A DNA stretch of 7,252 nucleotides from positions 1 to 7,252 of the forward strand of contig JASHYD010001246.1 of NCBI GenBank assembly GCA_030043175.1, read 5' to 3'. This stretch comes from Xanthobacteraceae bacterium. GTDB lineage: Bacteria > Pseudomonadota > Alphaproteobacteria > Rhizobiales > Xanthobacteraceae. The notes beneath the pieces are model-generated. The model was not told where the DNA came from. It saw only the letters and a program-made list of their open reading frames with translations, and ran no database searches. Each line of letters opens with the position of its first letter. Within the stretch, counting starts at the first letter, position 1. The position numbers were made by a program, and so were the translations under genes. Positions 1 to 6,753 of the stretch are shown one piece after another.

Positions 1-79
1 TTTTGTATCGAAGGGCTGGCCGAATGTCTCGCAAATTCAGTAAGTTGTTGCCACCACAGGAAGGACCACTGTAGCGGGA

Positions 80-817
80 CTAAATCTCTACGATCAAACC
101 GTCCTGCGCTTTCTCGCATGCGATGGCGTTGCCACGGTTGAGCATGTCATCGCTCATGTTAGTGATAATCAGGCGTTTTGGCCGGATCAGGGCTAACTTT
201 TCGATCAGCTGCTGGTAGGCAAGATGCATCTGCACCGGCCGATCGTACACATACGCTTCGGACACGAACAGATCCGCATCGCGCCCAAGCTCGATCAGGC
301 TGTCGGTCCATTCGGTATCGCCGCTGAAGGCGAGCACTTTGCCATCAACGCTTATCCGATAACCGTGATAGGACTCCACCGGCAAACCGTGGCGCACGCG
401 GACCGATCGGATCTCGGCATTCCTAAACACCCAGGGACGCTCCGGCGCCAGCTCGACCAGCGACACCTCGAACTTCTTGGCCGAGTACGAGGATCCCGCA
501 AAGGCGCTCTCCATTTGCCGTGGGAACCACTCCTTGATGGGGGGCGGGCCCGCAATGGCGAGCGGACGCATGCGCTTTGCCACGAATTGCGCGTCGAGGA
601 TGAAGAACGGCACCCCGCCACAATGGTCAGCGTGGTAATGCGTGAGCACGATCAGATCAATCGCATTAAGGTCAATGCCGAGACGCTTCATTGCAATGAC
701 CGACGACGCGCCGCAATCGACGAGGAAATTCAATTCTTCACTCACGACGTGAAAGCAAGTATTGAAGCGCCCCCCGGATCCGAACGCATCGCCGCTGCCG
801 ACGAATTGAATGTGCAT
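80..817 (-). CDS. MBL-fold metallo-hydrolase (RNase Z-like superfamily), possible altered metal site
   Basis: 245-residue protein of the metallo-beta-lactamase fold, a family of metal-dependent (usually Zn) hydrolases acting on phosphodiesters, lactones, thioesters and other bonds; the substrate here cannot be named. The N-terminus (GSGDAFGSGGRFNTC, residues 7-21) is the usual opening strand/loop of the RNase Z-like branch, which supports the ATG at 817. Metal ligands visible are H60, H62, D64 and H65 in the THYHADH motif, H143 in VRHG and D167 in FSGDTEW. H198 lies in the HLAYQQL segment typical of the branch. The last expected ligand, normally His in an LTHM-type motif, reads Asn (N220 in ITNMSDDM). 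No signal peptide or membrane segment, so probably cytoplasmic. It is too short for a full tRNase Z and lacks an obvious exosite arm. A GGGGAG sequence lies 12 bases upstream of the start, a rather long spacing. The next gene upstream on the same strand ends 158 bases away, so separate transcription is possible. Fold is certain, function is not. Confidence 0.93.
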   Translation of the reverse strand: MHIQFVGSGDAFGSGGRFNTCFHVVSEELNFLVDCGASSVIAMKRLGIDLNAIDLIVLTHYHADHCGGVPFFILDAQFVAKRMRPLAIAGPPPIKEWFPRQMESAFAGSSYSAKKFEVSLVELAPERPWVFRNAEIRSVRVRHGLPVESYHGYRISVDGKVLAFSGDTEWTDSLIELGRDADLFVSEAYVYDRPVQMHLAYQQLIEKLALIRPKRLIITNMSDDMLNRGNAIACEKAQDGLIVEI

Positions 818-975
818 ATTCGGGTTCTACTCCCCAAGGTCAAAAAGCTACGATGCTGGCCAAGTCTGTAATCAATCGAAAGCATCAAAGTGACCATACC
901 ACGACCAGAATCGGTCTGCCGTGCCCAGGCTTGTCCCCATTTCTACCGGCCTGCTCGGCAGTCAAGCGGTGTCAT
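818..975. other. Intergenic spacer between DUF445 gene and MBL gene
   Basis: 158-base gap between two minus-strand genes. It presumably carries the end of the DUF445 transcript and possibly a promoter for the MBL gene. The only structure seen is a weak 6-base inverted repeat, CTGCCG (916-921) and CGGCAG (956-961), with a long 34-base loop and no T-run. No convincing promoter was recognised. Confidence 0.4.
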
Positions 976-2298
976 CTAGGGCAATGCACGCGTAGCAATA
1001 AAGATGAGGCAGCCCACGCACGCACCCACAATGGTGCCATTCATCCGAATGTATTGCAGATCGCTTCCCACGACCAGTTCGAGGCGCTCCGCCAGCGTTC
1101 GGGTGTCCCAGTTGCGGACCACTTCGGCAATGAAGGAGCCGATTTCCGTCCGCCAACGGATGAGCGAATGGGCGACGCGCTCCACCGCATCATCGATGCG
1201 CTGCTGCATGATCTCGTCGGTAGCAAGCGTCTGGGCAACGAGGGAAATTGGTTTTTCTAGCGCAACCGAGAGGCGAGATTGCGGTTGCGTTAAATCTTCG
1301 ACCGCCGCATCGCAAAGCTGATTCCAGATGGAACTCAGCCACGCGCGCGTGTCCGGGTGGGCGAGCAAGCGTCTCGCGGCGTCGTTAACCTGCTGGCGCT
1401 GTTCGGGCGAGTTGAGCAGGTCCTCGACGATGCCTACCAAGGCTGCCCTGAATTTGGCTCGTGTCTCGCTCTGCGGGGTCTTCAGCCCGGTGAGCACTTC
1501 GGTGACGCCGTCCATCACGGCCGATGCGATGCGCCGATCGATCGCCCTCGGAATCCACCAGCGGCTGCGCTCGGTGATGAGCTTATCGACCTGCGCCCTG
1601 TTCTCGCCCAGCCAGCGGTTTGCAACCTCGATTGCGCGGTCGAAAATCGGGTCGGCCTCGCCGCTCGTGGCGAGCAGGCGAATGGCGTGAGCGAGGGTCG
1701 GTGCCACATCGGGGTTGTTGAACTCATCGCCAAACGCGCGCTGCAAAAAATCGTGCAAATCGCGGCTGCGCAGCGAGCGGATCAAATGGGGCAGGGCTGA
1801 CGTGATCGAATGAGCGACGAGCCCGGCAGTCGCCGGCGCCGCGAGCCAATTCGCGACTCGGCGGCCGACCTGCAGCTGCCGCAACTTTCGAAACAGCACC
1901 TCAGGGGTCAGGAAGTTAACTTCGACGAAACGGCCGAGCGTGCGGCCGATCCGGTCTTTGTTGGTTGGAATGATCGCCGTGTGGGGGATTGGCACACCCA
2001 GCGGATGGCGGAAGAGGGCTGTCACGGCGAACCAGTCGGCGACCCCGCCGACCATCCCGGCTTCCGCGCCCGCTTGAATCAACAAGGTCAAAAAGCCCGG
2101 CTCGGGAACCATGTGGGTTGCCACAAATACGGCGCCCATGCCGCTCAGCATGGCCGTCGCCAGCAGGCGGTTGCGCCGCAGCCGCTTGCGCCTGACCTCA
2201 TCGGCCCTGCGCGACGCCACGCGGCGCTCCCGGCCCTCCCCCACAGGCCGGGCAGGATCGGGAGGAGGTTGCGCAAGCGTCGGCACGTCAGGGTTCAT
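976..2298 (-). CDS. DUF445 domain-containing membrane protein (YjiN-like)
   Basis: 440-residue protein of the DUF445 family, close in length to E. coli YjiN (about 426). Biochemical function of the family is unknown. A charged, Arg/Pro-rich N-terminus (1-44) is followed by a hydrophobic helix (about 45-64), then the family's most conserved block at about 77-121, with EAGMVGGVADWFAVTALFR and HPLGVPIPHTAIIP followed by an NKDRIG segment. Residues about 125-415 are long, charged helical sequence, likely a soluble helical or coiled domain. A final hydrophobic segment (about 419-437) probably anchors the C-terminus, giving two membrane anchors with a large helical domain between them. The open frame extends upstream to 2556, but the ATG at 2298 is chosen because AAAGGA (2305-2310, minus strand) sits 6 bases before it and the extension would run into the divergent HMA2 gene. 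It shares a 146-base control region with that gene. Confidence 0.9.
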   Translation of the reverse strand: MNPDVPTLAQPPPDPARPVGEGRERRVASRRADEVRRKRLRRNRLLATAMLSGMGAVFVATHMVPEPGFLTLLIQAGAEAGMVGGVADWFAVTALFRHPLGVPIPHTAIIPTNKDRIGRTLGRFVEVNFLTPEVLFRKLRQLQVGRRVANWLAAPATAGLVAHSITSALPHLIRSLRSRDLHDFLQRAFGDEFNNPDVAPTLAHAIRLLATSGEADPIFDRAIEVANRWLGENRAQVDKLITERSRWWIPRAIDRRIASAVMDGVTEVLTGLKTPQSETRAKFRAALVGIVEDLLNSPEQRQQVNDAARRLLAHPDTRAWLSSIWNQLCDAAVEDLTQPQSRLSVALEKPISLVAQTLATDEIMQQRIDDAVERVAHSLIRWRTEIGSFIAEVVRNWDTRTLAERLELVVGSDLQYIRMNGTIVGACVGCLIFIATRALP

Positions 2299-2304
2299 CG
2301 CGCA

Positions 2305-2310
2305 TCCTTT
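2305..2310 (-). promoter_or_regulatory. Ribosome binding site of the DUF445 gene
   Basis: AAAGGA on the minus strand, 6 bases before the ATG at 2298. It decides the start against the longer open frame, which would overlap the divergent gene. Confidence 0.65.
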
Positions 2311-2358
2311 CGCCAACTTGGGCAGGCGCGGAGCTCGGTGCCGGATGTCGGCGTCCTC

Positions 2359-2403
2359 GCAAAATTGCCAACGCGCGGGGACTGGCAATTGCTGCACAGC
2401 AAT
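2359..2403. promoter_or_regulatory. Inverted-repeat cluster in divergent promoter region (candidate operator)
   Basis: This lies between the divergent DUF445 (start 2298) and HMA2 (start 2445) genes. Two overlapping perfect inverted repeats are visible: AATTGCCA (2363-2370) with TGGCAATT (2383-2390), half-site centres 20 bases apart (about two helical turns), and ATTGCTG (2388-2394) with CAGCAAT (2397-2403), separated by CA. GCAA/TTGC half-sites recur at 2359-2362, 2365-2368, 2385-2392 and 2399-2402. The symmetry and placement suggest a site for a dimeric regulator, possibly metal-responsive. The motif does not match the Irr box or the RirA iron-responsive operator as I know them. TTGCCA occurs on both strands here and could serve as a -35 element each way, but no good -10 was found at 17 bases. 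Confidence 0.5.
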
Positions 2404-2428
2404 CCGAAATGCAGATCCCGACCCCAGC

Positions 2429-2435
2429 AAGGGAG
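2429..2435 (+). promoter_or_regulatory. Ribosome binding site of the HMA2 gene
   Basis: AAGGGAG, 9 bases before the ATG at 2445. It favours this start over the in-frame ATG at 2409, which has no purine-rich sequence at the right distance and overlaps the end of the inverted-repeat region more closely. Confidence 0.65.
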
Positions 2436-2444
2436 CAAACCGAT

Positions 2445-3110
2445 ATGATTCCGGCCGCCCACATTGAACATCAGTTGCCCGGAAGAGCGCGCCTGCGCGT
2501 TCCGTCAAAGCGTGGGGAAGTTCCCTTCTTCGAGAAGGTCGTGCGAGAGTTGTCACAGCATCCGGCAGTGCACGAGCTCACCGCCACGCCGCTAACGGGA
2601 AGCATAATGCTGCAGTACGCAGAGCCGCTGCGTGCAATCACTGCCGCGGCTTGCGATCAGAACTTGTTCAAGACCGATCGACCGCAACCCGAGCCCGGGA
2701 AACCAAACAAGGCCGGCCGCGTGAGCAAGGCCCCTGTGCTCACCAACGGCCTCGCCACCGGGCTTTCTGGATTGAGCCTATTTCAGGCCGTTCAAGGAAA
2801 CGTCCTCGGGAGCGCGGTGGAGAGTTTCTGGCACGCCTTCGGCGCTCATCGCCTCCTCGGTCGGCCAGACGTCGCAGCGGCGTTTGCGGCCCTGGGTGTG
2901 TACCAGATGCTCAGAGGTCAACTTTTCGGCCCCGCTTCGTCGCTTGTCTTCTACGCACTCGTCATGCGCCAGATTGCCGCGATGGAACAGGCAAGAGGCC
3001 ACAGTTGGTCCCCTGCAGCCGTGCACACCGCGAAGTCCGCCAGCGTCAGAGCCGATTCCAATGGTGACGCCGCTGCCCGGACCGACAAGGCGACCGACAA
3101 TTTGTCATGA
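2445..3110 (+). CDS. HMA2-type domain membrane protein, probable partner of the P-type ATPase
   Basis: 221-residue protein. The N-terminal part (about residues 5-60) is an HMA2-type domain, recognised by the motif GRARLRV (13-19), two helix/strand units and a LTGSIMLQYA segment at about 50-59. It lacks the MxCxxC metal-binding pair of classical HMA domains, so any metal binding would be different. A polar Pro/Lys-rich linker (about 75-98) leads to a hydrophobic C-terminal half, with segments at about 99-122, 141-155 and 160-179. These have moderate, Gly/Ala-rich hydrophobicity and could be membrane helices or helices packing in a membrane. A polar tail (about 185-221) follows. The same GR-x-RL-x-V and LTG-[SN]-[IV] pattern occurs in the N-terminus of the P-type ATPase encoded on the facing strand, which argues for a shared system. 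Such HMA2 proteins commonly lie beside P-type ATPases; a role in scaffolding or metal delivery is inference. Start chosen by AAGGGAG nine bases upstream. Confidence 0.78.
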   Translation: MIPAAHIEHQLPGRARLRVPSKRGEVPFFEKVVRELSQHPAVHELTATPLTGSIMLQYAEPLRAITAAACDQNLFKTDRPQPEPGKPNKAGRVSKAPVLTNGLATGLSGLSLFQAVQGNVLGSAVESFWHAFGAHRLLGRPDVAAAFAALGVYQMLRGQLFGPASSLVFYALVMRQIAAMEQARGHSWSPAAVHTAKSASVRADSNGDAAARTDKATDNLS

Positions 3111-3224
3111 TAATTTCGTTTAAGGCGTCCACATCATCGTCCAAGGCTGACCGCAAAGCCGGTCGGAAAGCTTCGGACGAGCAGGCATGGATGCAAGGAG
3201 CGGGCACCGAATTCGCATCAAAAT

Positions 3225-3288
3225 CCCCCGGTGGCGGCGTCATCATGATAACTTTGCGGTCCTCGGGAACTCGAGAGCCGCCCGGGGG
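3225..3288. repeat. Long-loop imperfect inverted repeat in convergent gap
   Basis: CCCCCGGTGGCGGC (3225-3238) pairs with GCCGCCCGGGGG (3277-3288), 12 base pairs with a 2-base bulge and a 38-base loop. It lies between two convergent genes. It could act as a bidirectional RNA structure at transcript ends, but no T-run follows on either strand, so a Rho-independent terminator is not claimed. Confidence 0.4.
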
Positions 3289-3294
3289 TGGTTT

Positions 3295-3310
3295 GGGTTC
3301 GCGTGAACCC
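3295..3310. terminator. Small perfect hairpin in convergent gap, possible weak terminator
   Basis: GGGTTC (3295-3300) and GAACCC (3305-3310) form a perfect 6-base-pair stem with the 4-base loop GCGT. The position is 185 bases after the HMA2 stop and 228 bases after the ATPase stop. No T-rich tract follows, so it may only be an RNA-stabilising or chance structure. Confidence 0.25.
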
Positions 3311-3537
3311 CTTGGCGGCCAGCATTGTGATCCATTGCGGCGACGGGTTTGAGATCGCGTCCGTCCGCGATTGCTTCGCCGGCCTTGAGTTCTTCCTTGC
3401 ACCTTGCGGTTTATCCGGTCGGGCGCGTCAAATCGCCCTGGCTCAACGGGTTCGCCATGATCCACAGAGCGCGCGTTTCGCCGGCTTCATCCTCAGGTTC
3501 GTCGTCGCCATCGCGACCAGGCGATTTGCAGCCGCGT

Positions 3538-6500
3538 TTAGGGAGTTGATTCTCGAAGCCGCGGCGCGGGCGTTCGTGCGGCAGCCGCATCGGCACTTGA
3601 TCGGGTCGACGCGATTGGCAGCGCCTCGCGCGCCGCTCGCTGCTGGAGCCGGGTGAGAGCGGAGGGCTCGGGGGGAGCCAACTCGCGTCCGCGCCTGCGG
3701 AAATGCAGGGTGGCATTTTGCACGCGTTGCGTCTTGCGCGCCGCGTTGACGAAGAACGGCAATATCCCGCCTGCCATCATGGCGGTTGCATCGAAAATGT
3801 CGAGCGCGGTAACGCCCAGCACGTTTCGCAAGCCGGGCACGAGCATGGCGGCGGCCTGGGCGACCAGCGAGGCGCCGATCACGGTCGGCAGGATCGAACT
3901 TCCGGTCCTCACTGGCGCCCCGTCGGATCGGTAGGTGAGGGCGTGCAGAAGCTGCGCGGTAACCAGGCTGCCGAAGGTGGCCGTCCTCGCCTGTGGCGAG
4001 ACGAAGCCGTGGCGCAGCGCGCCGTAGAGTCCGGCCGCAAATGCGCCGGCCGCAATCACGCCCGCTTCGCTGCCGAGCTCGACGGCATGGCCACGGGTGA
4101 GAATGCGCTCGTTGGCGTGCTGTGGAGGCTGCCGCATCACGTCAGCTGGTGGAGGCTCGACAGCGAGTGCGATTCCCGGCATCACGTCCGAAACCAGATT
4201 GATCCACAGGAGCTGCATCGGCGTAAGCATCTCGCCCATTCCGGTCGCGGTGCCTGCCAGCATCAGCGCGATCTCGCTTGAGTTGCTGCTCACCACGTAG
4301 TGGATCGCCCTGCGGATGTTCACATATGTCGTGCGGCCGCATTCGATTGCGATCGGCAATGCCGTAAGGTCTTCGGTCGCGAAGAACACGTCCGCAACTT
4401 CGCGAGCCGCGGCGTTGCGGTCGCGGCCGATGGCGATGCCGACATCGGCCGCACGCAGCGCAGGGCTGTCATTGATGCCGTCCCCAAACATCGCGACCAC
4501 CGCGCCAGAGCTCTGCAAAGCACGTACGATCCTGAGCTTCTGCCCGGGACTGATGCGAGCGAATGCATGGGCGCGGCGCGCCACGCGGCTGAGTTCGGCA
4601 GCGCTGAAGCGATCAAGTTCCGCCGCATCGATGACGTCAGGTTCGCCGTCGCCCAGCCGGATCTGCCGGCCGACCGCCCGGGCCGTGGCGCTCTGGTCGC
4701 CGGTCAGCATGATGGTCTGGATGCCGCTGTCATGCAGTCGGTCCATCAGCTCCGGCAAATTGCTGCGTACCGGGTCGGCAAGCCCGGTGAGGCCGATCCA
4801 AACAAGTCTCTCCGCCTCGACGGCGCCCACGCGCCGGCCTCGCCCGCGAATTTCGCGGTACGCGGCGGCGAGGATGCGCAGCCCTCGTGCTGCCATTGTG
4901 GCATTGAGGTCATTGATCTCGGCACGCCTCTGAGCCGTCAGCACCTCGCGGGTGCCATCCCTCCGCAGCTCCCACACGCAGCGCGCCAAGACCTGCGGGG
5001 GGCTGCCCTTGACGGCGAGCAGAAGCCCATCCTCGGCACTGTGGGTGGTTACCATGAACCGATCGGTTTCGGTGCGATGCCGGGTCGACAGGCATGCAAA
5101 TCGCCGCCTCAGGTCGGCCACGTCAAGACCGTCGTCAAGCGCCGCCTGCACCAGCGCGTTCTCTGTCGCCGTGCCGCTGAGGCTGTTGTGCCCGTCGCGT
5201 TCCTCGATATCGGTCTCGCTGCAAAGGCTCACAGCGGTCAACAATTGGCGCAGGCGAAAATCCCGATGCAGCTGCACCGGCGTGTTGTCGTGATCGACGA
5301 ACACCCCGTTGCAGCGGTGCCAGATTGAGTGTCCCACGGCGATTTGTTCGAGGGACATGGAGCCATGGGTGAGGGTGCCGGTCTTGTCGAAGCAGATGAC
5401 GTTGACGGCGGCAAGGGTCTCGACGGCGTCAAGACGCCGGATGAAGATGCCGTGTCGCCTCATCTCTTCGATTCCGAGCGCAAGCGTCGAGGTGGCCACC
5501 ATGGGGAGACCCTCGGGCACCGCAGCAACAGCCACAGAGAGCGCCGAGCGCGCCAATTGCATCAGGGCGAGGCCGCGCAACCAGCCGGCACCGAAGATGA
5601 GACCGCTCGCTGCCAGCGTGATCCAAACCAGCTGCTCGCCCATCGCGTCGAGCTGTCTTTGCAGAGGTGTCTGCGGCGCAATCGTTGCATCGACCAGGCG
5701 GTGAATACGCCCAACCTCGGTGCGCGCTCCCGTCGCCACGACGATCGCCGTTGCGCTGCCACCGGTGACAATGCTGCCGCGATAGACCATGTTGACCCGG
5801 TCGGCGAGCGCCACATCGGGTCGCCGCAACGGCTCCACAGATTTGGTGATCGGCAGGCTTTCTCCGCTCAAGGCAGCTTCGCTCACGGCGAGGGTGCTGA
5901 CAGCCGTGAGCCTGCCGTCAGCGGGGACGATCATGCCACGCTGCAAGATCATGACGTCGCCCGGCACAAGCGTTTCGGCGGCAATCTCCAATTCGCGGCC
6001 GCCGCGCAACACGCGCGCGGTCTGGGCCGCGGCGCCTTCCAAGCTGCGAATGGTGCGTTCGGCCCGTCGCTCGGTCACGAAGCCGATGCCGCCATTGAGG
6101 GCCACCACGGCCATGATCGCCCCCGCCTCGATGAAGCCGCCGACGGCGATCGACACCAGGGCGGCGCCGGCCAGGAGCGCAACCGGCAAGCCGCTGAATT
6201 GGCCAAGCAGGATGCTCAGCTCCGAGCGCTGTCGCAGAGACGGCATCGCGTTGGTGCCATCGCGCGCCAGTCGCCGGGCAGCCTCCTCACTGGAAAGGCC
6301 TTGTGGCGGCGTCCCGAGCCTGCTCGCCACGTCCACCGCATCGTCGGCATGCCACTGCGGCGACAAAGCTTCCACTTCATCGCCCGCGGGCACGATTTCG
6401 CCTCGCAGAAGTGCCGCGATCCGTGAAATAATGACGTCTAGCGAGGTCTCCTGCGCATAGCAGGCCGTCACATTGCCGGTCAGCGTGCTAGCGCAGACCA

Positions 6501-6753
6501 TGTCGACGCCGCCAAACCCTGTCAGCCCGCGCTCGATGAGCTTCGCGAGTTCCGGCGCCCCGCGCAGACCGGCAACGTGAAGCCGCACGCGTCCCCTCAC
6601 CGCCGTGTGCACCGGCACGATTGACACAAGGATGCCGGTTCTGTCGGCCTTCGTCGGCTCATCGAGGCTGCCAGCCGGGGCCCTCTCCGCCAGCTTGGCG
6701 CCGGCGATCATCCTCATACGGGCCGAATCGACCTCGTAAACGGCTACGGCCAT
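3538..6753 (-). CDS. HMA2-domain P-type cation-transporting ATPase with P2-type membrane domain
   Basis: 1071-residue ATP-driven inner-membrane cation pump. Residues about 43-115 form an HMA2-like domain (GRVRLHV 54-60; LTGNVTACYA about 91-100) without a CxxC pair. A P2-style N-terminal cation-ATPase segment follows (about 135-180), then M1-M2 (about 185-227), an actuator domain with SGES at 296-299 (usual TGES), and M3-M4 with PEGLP at 413-417. The phosphorylation site is D456 in DKTGTLT. The nucleotide domain has GTATENAL and K582 in KGSP; TGD is at 684-686 and GDGINDSPAL begins at 757. M5 has N824 and E827; M6 has N852, S855 and D856. Hydrophobic segments after this fit M7-M10 (to about 1003), and a basic, probably cytoplasmic tail of about 65 residues ends the protein. 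E414, N824, E827, N852, S855 and D856 align with Ca2+-pump site II residues, so a hard divalent cation (Ca2+, Mn2+, perhaps Fe2+) is more likely than Cu+; this is inference. The frame opens further upstream (TTG 6873, ATG 6825), but that part translates a palindromic spacer; ATG 6753 with a weak GGTGA is preferred. Confidence 0.93.
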   Translation of the reverse strand: MAVAVYEVDSARMRMIAGAKLAERAPAGSLDEPTKADRTGILVSIVPVHTAVRGRVRLHVAGLRGAPELAKLIERGLTGFGGVDMVCASTLTGNVTACYAQETSLDVIISRIAALLRGEIVPAGDEVEALSPQWHADDAVDVASRLGTPPQGLSSEEAARRLARDGTNAMPSLRQRSELSILLGQFSGLPVALLAGAALVSIAVGGFIEAGAIMAVVALNGGIGFVTERRAERTIRSLEGAAAQTARVLRGGRELEIAAETLVPGDVMILQRGMIVPADGRLTAVSTLAVSEAALSGESLPITKSVEPLRRPDVALADRVNMVYRGSIVTGGSATAIVVATGARTEVGRIHRLVDATIAPQTPLQRQLDAMGEQLVWITLAASGLIFGAGWLRGLALMQLARSALSVAVAAVPEGLPMVATSTLALGIEEMRRHGIFIRRLDAVETLAAVNVICFDKTGTLTHGSMSLEQIAVGHSIWHRCNGVFVDHDNTPVQLHRDFRLRQLLTAVSLCSETDIEERDGHNSLSGTATENALVQAALDDGLDVADLRRRFACLSTRHRTETDRFMVTTHSAEDGLLLAVKGSPPQVLARCVWELRRDGTREVLTAQRRAEINDLNATMAARGLRILAAAYREIRGRGRRVGAVEAERLVWIGLTGLADPVRSNLPELMDRLHDSGIQTIMLTGDQSATARAVGRQIRLGDGEPDVIDAAELDRFSAAELSRVARRAHAFARISPGQKLRIVRALQSSGAVVAMFGDGINDSPALRAADVGIAIGRDRNAAAREVADVFFATEDLTALPIAIECGRTTYVNIRRAIHYVVSSNSSEIALMLAGTATGMGEMLTPMQLLWINLVSDVMPGIALAVEPPPADVMRQPPQHANERILTRGHAVELGSEAGVIAAGAFAAGLYGALRHGFVSPQARTATFGSLVTAQLLHALTYRSDGAPVRTGSSILPTVIGASLVAQAAAMLVPGLRNVLGVTALDIFDATAMMAGGILPFFVNAARKTQRVQNATLHFRRRGRELAPPEPSALTRLQQRAAREALPIASTRSSADAAAARTPAPRLRESTP

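Larger units (their letters stand above)
3111..3537. other. Convergent intergenic region, no supported gene
   Basis: 427 bases between the ends of the plus-strand HMA2 gene and the minus-strand ATPase gene. Short open frames occur on both strands, but none has a ribosome binding site plus a recognisable protein. Inverted repeats are present and are listed separately. A near-repeat TCATGATAA(T/C)TT occurs at about 3106 and 3244. The region may be a transcription-termination zone and could contain decayed coding sequence. Confidence 0.55.

Noticed and set aside
224..871. Plus-strand frame of 215 codons opposite the MBL gene
   Set aside because: Antisense shadow of a gene with clear metal-binding motifs.
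2299..2556. N-terminal extension of the DUF445 protein by 86 residues
   Set aside because: It would overlap the divergent HMA2 coding region and the operator-like repeats, has no family similarity, and the ATG at 2298 has a good ribosome site.
3149..3164. GACCG/CGGTC hairpin just after the HMA2 gene as a Rho-independent terminator
   Set aside because: Only five base pairs and no T-run follows.
3107..3352. Plus-strand open frame of 81 codons whose ATG overlaps the HMA2 stop codon (ATGA), suggesting translational coupling
   Set aside because: The translation is low-complexity (Ser, Gly, Lys, Arg, Pro) without recognisable domain or hydrophobic pattern, and it runs through the inverted repeats. 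Coupling overlap alone is not enough.
3046..3465. Minus-strand open frame of 139 codons in the convergent gap
   Set aside because: Arg/Pro-rich composition, overlap with the end of the HMA2 gene and no ribosome site or family resemblance; it looks like a G+C-driven chance frame.
4300..5328. Long plus-strand frame of 342 codons opposite the ATPase gene (also 5329-6426, 365 codons)
   Set aside because: Both are antisense shadows of the ATPase, whose motifs are unmistakable; their translations are rich in His, Arg, Gln and Ala with no domain.
3538..6753. Annotation of the ATPase as a copper or zinc P1B pump because of its HMA-like N-terminus
   Set aside because: There is no CxxC in the N-terminal domain and no CPC/CPx motif in the membrane helices; PEGLP and the M5/M6 residues are P2-type.
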